From VAZQ01 sp046733355 (lineage in GTDB: Bacteria > Pseudomonadota > Alphaproteobacteria > Rhizobiales > Xanthobacteraceae): a DNA stretch of 8,416 nt. The translations under genes were made by a program, and so were the position numbers. Position 1 is the stretch's first letter; the number at the start of each line of letters is the position of its first letter. A model generated the notes under the pieces. The model made no database searches, had not been told where the DNA came from, and worked only from the letters and a program-made list of their open reading frames with translations. Below are positions 5,434 to 8,416 of the stretch, in pieces. Location: contig JBKPOZ010000011.1 of the NCBI GenBank assembly GCA_046733355.1, forward strand, positions 1-8,416, read 5' to 3'.

Positions 5434-6239
5434 TCGTTAGGGATTAGTCGTCTTCCCCTTCCTCTTCGCCTTGGTGTTCGGCGGCCAACCTGCCCCGAAA
5501 TGAGATCCTTGGCTTCCTCGCGCGTGAGGCCTACCCGCATCAATTCCGCAATTGCCTCTTCGCTGTCTTCGGTCGAGTCATGGCCTTTCAGGTCAAGAGC
5601 GCGGGCGGGGGAGAGACCGCTCTCTCGACCTGTTTTATGCTCCTGAGGGTGGGGCAACGGATCGGGACAAAATTCGCGGAACCGATCGGGCGCCATCTCG
5701 GTGTAGCGAACCGTGTGCTGGATGTTTTTGTGCCCGAGATAAGCCTGCAGAGATCGGATATCGTGGCCCTTGTCAGCGAGCAGATAGCCGCAGGTGTGCC
5801 GAAGCATGTGCGGATGGACCGGAAACGGTAGCTCGGCCCGCCGTCCGATTCGTGCGAGGAGGGCGTGGAATGCCTTGGGCGTCATAGGCCCATCGCGTTC
5901 CGTGAGGAACACGAATGTCCCCCTCTGCAAGCGCCTCAACGCCCGTATTTCGTCATCCTGCAGCGGGTGTGTGCCGGGGCTGCCTTGGTTGCGCCTGCGC
6001 ACATGCAAGGTGCCGGCATTGAAATCGACCTGAGACCATTGCAGGTCGCACAGTTCGCACGCCCTCAGGCCGTGCCGATAGGCAATCAGAATCATCGTGG
6101 CGTCGCGGTGGCCATACCGGCTACCGGAGCGCGCCGCGTCCATCAGCTTGTCGATTTCGTGCTGCGTCAGATAGTCGCGTGTTCTAGCTGCGGGATTTGC
6201 AGTGGCCCGTGTCGCCTGCTCAGCCCCTGAATTTCCCAT
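5430..6239 (-). CDS. Short tyrosine recombinase, FimB/FimE-like
   Basis: A 269-residue tyrosine recombinase made of a catalytic domain only; the usual N-terminal arm/core-binding domain is absent, as in FimB/FimE. The match to the Fim type runs from RDYLTQHEIDKLM (21-33) through HGLRACEL and VHPHMLRHTCGYLLA to YLGHKNIQHTVRYTEM. Catalytic residues visible: Arg59, His144, Arg147, His170 and the nucleophile Tyr179. The strand lysine (K in the family's RLKKG or RAKNG segment) appears replaced: this protein reads RRRNQGSPGTHPL, with Asn84 at that place. Residues 190-269 form an extra tail with an acidic helix and an Arg-rich end. ATG 6239 has GGAGA seven bases upstream and a good promoter. Fim-type enzymes invert promoter segments; no Fim-like 9-bp inverted repeats are obvious here, but a 37-bp direct repeat flanks the gene. 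Confidence 0.85.
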   Translation of the reverse strand: MGNSGAEQATRATANPAARTRDYLTQHEIDKLMDAARSGSRYGHRDATMILIAYRHGLRACELCDLQWSQVDFNAGTLHVRRRNQGSPGTHPLQDDEIRALRRLQRGTFVFLTERDGPMTPKAFHALLARIGRRAELPFPVHPHMLRHTCGYLLADKGHDIRSLQAYLGHKNIQHTVRYTEMAPDRFREFCPDPLPHPQEHKTGRESGLSPARALDLKGHDSTEDSEEAIAELMRVGLTREEAKDLISGQVGRRTPRRRGRGRRLIPND

Positions 6240-6269
6240 GCTATTGTCTCCGATGTCGTGACTAGCGAA

Positions 6270-6298
6270 TAAATAGACATTTCCCCGTCAGTCGTCAA
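6270..6298 (-). promoter_or_regulatory. Sigma-70-type promoter of the recombinase gene
   Basis: On the minus strand TTGACG (6293-6298) and TATTTA (6270-6275) are separated by exactly 17 bases. This is the best consensus promoter in the window. Transcription would begin near 6262, giving a leader of about 23 bases that carries the GGAGA ribosome site of the recombinase. Confidence 0.6.
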
Positions 6299-6376
6299 CA
6301 CCACTCAAAAAGCAGATAGCGTTCCGCCTGGGGTTTGCGATAGAAGAGGACCAGCCTTGGTGTGTGGAGACCACCC

Positions 6377-6502
6377 ATGACGACAAGACCTGACCACCAT
6401 CCTGAATATGAACAATATGAACTGGCCCACCTGGAGCTGTTTGGCGGGTTGGCAATAGCGCTTTTGATGTTCGCGTGGACCTTCGGGGTCTTCGCTCGCT
6501 AG
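6377..6502 (+). CDS. Small single-span membrane protein, 41 residues
   Basis: The frame reads MTTRPDHHPEYEQYELAHLE, then LFGGLAIALLMFAWTFGVFAR and a TAG stop. A polar head rich in His, Glu and Tyr precedes one membrane span at about residues 21-39. GGAG lies seven bases before ATG (6366-6369), which supports translation. I know no family for it. It stands between the recombinase and narK, in narK's direction but 301 bp upstream of it. It shares the pattern of a single short span with the 34-residue protein, and both contain the string MFAW, which may be chance. A role as a small subunit or modulator of a respiratory or transport protein is possible but unproven. Confidence 0.65.
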   Translation: MTTRPDHHPEYEQYELAHLELFGGLAIALLMFAWTFGVFAR

Positions 6503-6587
6503 CGTATCGCGCTGAGTAAGTCTTCGCGTAACGTCCGCTCCGGATCAGAAACGGACAGTGACCCCTCGCATCTTACGCAGTGACGTT

Positions 6588-6624
6588 CGTACGCGCATTG
6601 CACAAGATCAGCTGGAGGCGCTGC
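6588..6624 (+). repeat. 37-bp direct repeat, copy 2
   Basis: Second copy of the element at 5278-5314. The five differences fall at repeat positions 9, 24, 26, 28 and 31, all outside the 14-base core. It lies upstream of narK. Confidence 0.7.
6598..6611 (+). promoter_or_regulatory. FixK/FNR-like box, copy 2, upstream of narK
   Basis: TTGCACAAGATCAG matches the FixK-type pattern except for the last base. It is in the direction of narK, whose products in denitrifying or nitrate-respiring bacteria are typically switched on by FNR/FixK/NnrR regulators at low oxygen. At -41.5 it would start transcription near 6646, but no clear -10 is visible there. Confidence 0.5.
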
Positions 6625-6803
6625 GATGTTCTGACACCAAGGGACATGCGAGAGCCGCTTTGCGTCATAGCGGGCCGCACGAATAGGACTTTTGCGTTCA
6701 CAGTCTAAAAGTGTGTCTGCGCATCAATTGATTGCTCAACGCACGCCTGACGCGTTTCCGGGCTCCACTCGTCTGGCTGCTCCAATCCCGACGGCAATGG
6801 AAC

Positions 6804-8162
6804 ATGCACCGAAGCTGGATTTCTGACTGGGACCCGGAGAATAAGGAGTTCTGGGAGTCGACAGGCAAATACATTGCCCGCCGCAATCTCATCTGGTCGA
6901 TCGCCGCCGAGTTCCTCGGATTTTCAATCTGGCTGCTCTGGAGCATCGTCGCAGTGAAGCTGCCCCAGGCCGGCTTTCATTACACCACGGACCAACTGTT
7001 TCAGCTCGTGGCAGTCCCAGGACTGATCGGGTCGCTGGCCCGTTTCCTGTACGCCTTCGCTCCGGCCATATTCGGCGGTCGCAATTGGACCATCTTCAGC
7101 GCTGGGGTGCTTTTCCTCCCCACGCTTTCGCTCGCCTATTTCGTGACGCAGCCTGAGACTCCGTTCTGGCTTATGTTGACCGTAGCGGCGACTGCCGGGC
7201 TTGGCGGCGGCAATTTCGCCTCCAGCATGGCCAACATCTCCTTCTTCTTCCCTCACCGCATGAAGGGTGCGGCGCTCGCCTTGAACGCAGCCGGCGGGAA
7301 TATCGGCGTCAGCGTTGTGCAGTTCGTTACCCCGCTGCTGTGGGGCGCCGGCTTTGTCAGTCTTTACCTTGCGACACCCACCGGGGACGGTCTTTATCTC
7401 CAGAACGCCGGATTGATGTGGATCGTCCCGATCACGGTTGCCTGCATCGGCGCGTGTTTATTCATGAACAATCTCACCCTGGCGAGCGCGTCCCTGCAGG
7501 AGCAATTGGTGATCCTCAAGCGCAAGCAGAACTGGGTGATGTCCTACATTTATATCGGGACGTTCGGCTCGTTCATCGGTTATTCAGCGGCGTTTCCCCT
7601 GCTGCTGAAAACGCAATTTCCCGCGGTCACGGTAGGAATTGCCTTTCTCGGCCCGCTGGTCGGCTCCATTGCGCGTCCGCTCGGTGGTCTGCTCTCGGAC
7701 AAAGTCGGCGGCGCGAAGGTGACGTCCTGGACTTTTATCGCAATGTGCGGCGCGGTGCTGGGCGTGATGTACTTCGTGGATCACAAGAACTTTGCCGGCT
7801 TCCTCACCATGTTTCTGGCTGTTTTCACTCTGACCGGCATGGGCAATGGGTCGACCTATCGGACGATTCCCGCGATCTTCCGCGCCGAGAAGCTGAAGGA
7901 AACCGAGGGCAAGGGCGAGACTGCCCGCGCGCTCGCGCTCAAAGCAGCGGGGCTCGAAGCCGCGGCCGCGCTCGGGTTCATCGGCGCAGTCGGCGCCTGC
8001 GGCGGCTTCCTCATCCCGCGCGCGTTCGGCGCCTCCATTGCCGCCACCGGTGGGCCCTATATCGCGCTTGAAATTTTCCTGCTGTTCTACATCACCTGTA
8101 TCGCGCTCAACTGGTGGTACTACCTGCGCAAGTCGACGATCTTTGGGCAAGCGAACGTGTGA
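6804..8162 (+). CDS. narK: NarK-type nitrate/nitrite transporter (MFS)
   Basis: A 452-residue major facilitator of the NarK/NNP family in the inner membrane, moving nitrate in and/or nitrite out. The N-terminal WISDWDPENKEFWESTGKYI and ARRNLIWSI are typical. The two nitrate signatures are present: AGLGGGNFASSMANISFFFP (131-150) and TGMGNGSTYRTIPAIF (344-359). The two substrate-binding arginines of NarK correspond to Arg80 (GSLARFLYAF) and Arg291 (GSIARPLGGLLSDKVGG), the latter in the usual loop motif. About twelve membrane spans fit the length (E. coli NarK is 463). ATG 6804 fits the family start; a TTG at 6732 would add 24 basic, unrelated residues. The Shine-Dalgarno is weak (GGA three bases before ATG). 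No nitrate reductase gene is in view. A FixK-like box upstream and an NsrR-like regulator nearby suggest anaerobic nitrogen-oxide control. Confidence 0.92.
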   Translation: MHRSWISDWDPENKEFWESTGKYIARRNLIWSIAAEFLGFSIWLLWSIVAVKLPQAGFHYTTDQLFQLVAVPGLIGSLARFLYAFAPAIFGGRNWTIFSAGVLFLPTLSLAYFVTQPETPFWLMLTVAATAGLGGGNFASSMANISFFFPHRMKGAALALNAAGGNIGVSVVQFVTPLLWGAGFVSLYLATPTGDGLYLQNAGLMWIVPITVACIGACLFMNNLTLASASLQEQLVILKRKQNWVMSYIYIGTFGSFIGYSAAFPLLLKTQFPAVTVGIAFLGPLVGSIARPLGGLLSDKVGGAKVTSWTFIAMCGAVLGVMYFVDHKNFAGFLTMFLAVFTLTGMGNGSTYRTIPAIFRAEKLKETEGKGETARALALKAAGLEAAAALGFIGAVGACGGFLIPRAFGASIAATGGPYIALEIFLLFYITCIALNWWYYLRKSTIFGQANV

Positions 8163-8201
8163 GGCCGAGCGCCTGTTAATCCGAGCTCCCTGTCAAGCGG
8201 A

Positions 8202-8416
8202 TCATTCGTGGGCCGGCCGACGGCGCGGACGAACGTAGCCGCGCATTGAGCCGTCGCTTGCAATAACGCGATGACAGGGGATCGATGGGTCGTAATTCGT
8301 GCGCATTATGGCACCAACCGCGCGTGCAGCTTTCGGATTGCCGGCTTTAGCAGCGACAGCTTTGTACGTCATGGTCTTCCCCTTTGGGATCTTGCGCACG
8401 ATGTCGCGGACCTTAT
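8202..8416 (-). CDS. MGMT-family DNA alkyltransferase domain, partial
   Basis: The gene enters from the right edge, so its start is missing; the visible part reads KVRDIVRKIPKGKTMTYKAV, then GNPKAARAVGAIMRTNY and the active-site motif IPCHRVIASDG. The cysteine of PCHRV accepts alkyl groups from O6-alkylguanine, and the RAVGAIM segment belongs to the DNA-binding helix-turn-helix. It resembles the short class that carries only the C-terminal DNA-binding domain. After SDGSMRGY the expected N-R-G and closing helix are replaced by VRPRRRPAHE and a stop, so the end looks truncated or frameshifted. It converges on narK with a gap of 39 bp and no visible terminator. The catalytic Cys is intact, so some activity cannot be excluded. 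Confidence 0.85.
   Translation of the reverse strand, partial: KVRDIVRKIPKGKTMTYKAVAAKAGNPKAARAVGAIMRTNYDPSIPCHRVIASDGSMRGYVRPRRRPAHE

Larger units (their letters stand above)
6503..6803 (+). other. narK leader region
   Basis: These 301 bp hold direct-repeat copy 2 with its FixK-like box (6598-6611) and, farther on, a perfect 10-bp palindrome ATCAATTGAT (6723-6732). Just after the box a GGAGG is followed seven bases later by ATG TTC TGA, a two-codon frame. No other gene is supported. The distance from box to narK start (about 200 bp) implies a long leader or a second promoter. Confidence 0.45.

Noticed and set aside
6240..6376. Invertible promoter (fim-switch-like) next to the recombinase
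   Set aside because: I found no matching inverted repeats of useful length bracketing the promoter.
6723..6739. FNR box around TTGATTGCTCAA upstream of narK
   Set aside because: The half-sites are four bases apart rather than six, so it does not fit the FNR/FixK spacing; only a 10-bp palindrome remains.
7340..8071. 243-residue plus-strand frame inside narK
   Set aside because: Strongly Arg-rich frame shadow of a clearly coding NarK sequence.
1..8416. CRISPR array, tRNA or rRNA genes
   Set aside because: No regularly spaced repeats, cloverleaf-like sequence or rRNA signature seen on either strand.

Overview
The window looks like chromosomal accessory DNA of a Bradyrhizobium/Rhodopseudomonas-type alphaproteobacterium. 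The signs are high GC with AGGAGG-type ribosome sites, a tandem ABC_sub_bind substrate-binding protein with an MRRR(D/E)FI..LLGG leader, a small secreted protein of the FYIV...YKTRVEA type, a Usp of the rhizobial SYE..H.PK type, and FixK/FNR-like boxes. No rRNA, tRNA or CRISPR array was seen.

Layout. Positions 1-238 hold no convincing gene, only a 12-bp inverted repeat. A universal stress protein gene (239-754, minus) has an imperfect FixK-like box about 100 bp upstream. Next come a 68-residue secreted protein (1133-1339, plus) and an unrecognised 105-residue ORF (1435-1752, minus). The gap at 1753-2092 carries an 18-bp palindrome and a GC-rich hairpin. An ABC substrate-binding protein gene (to 3059, plus) has its export signal shifted out of frame, probably by loss of two bases in a CG-rich run. 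It overlaps by ATGA a second leader of the same family (3056-3130), which has lost the rest of its gene and now abuts a Spy/LTXXQ-like periplasmic protein gene (3174-3797).

The second half is a likely nitrogen-oxide/low-oxygen module. On the minus strand, an NsrR-like Rrf2 regulator (4719-5171) with three cysteines and an operator palindrome over its -10 is followed by an 86-residue protein, a 34-residue single-span membrane protein and a 60-residue single-span membrane protein. On the plus strand, a 41-residue membrane protein precedes a NarK-type nitrate/nitrite transporter (6804-8162). Between regulator and transporter sits a short FimB/FimE-like tyrosine recombinase (5430-6239, minus) with its own good promoter. 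It is flanked by a 37-bp direct repeat (32/37 identical), each copy containing a FixK/FNR-like box.

The most attractive reading (inference) is that the nsrR-like gene and narK were once divergent around one shared FixK box, and that a 1.3-kb recombinase segment now separates them between two copies of that box. The window ends in a 5'-partial, apparently C-terminally shortened MGMT-family gene (8202-8416, minus).
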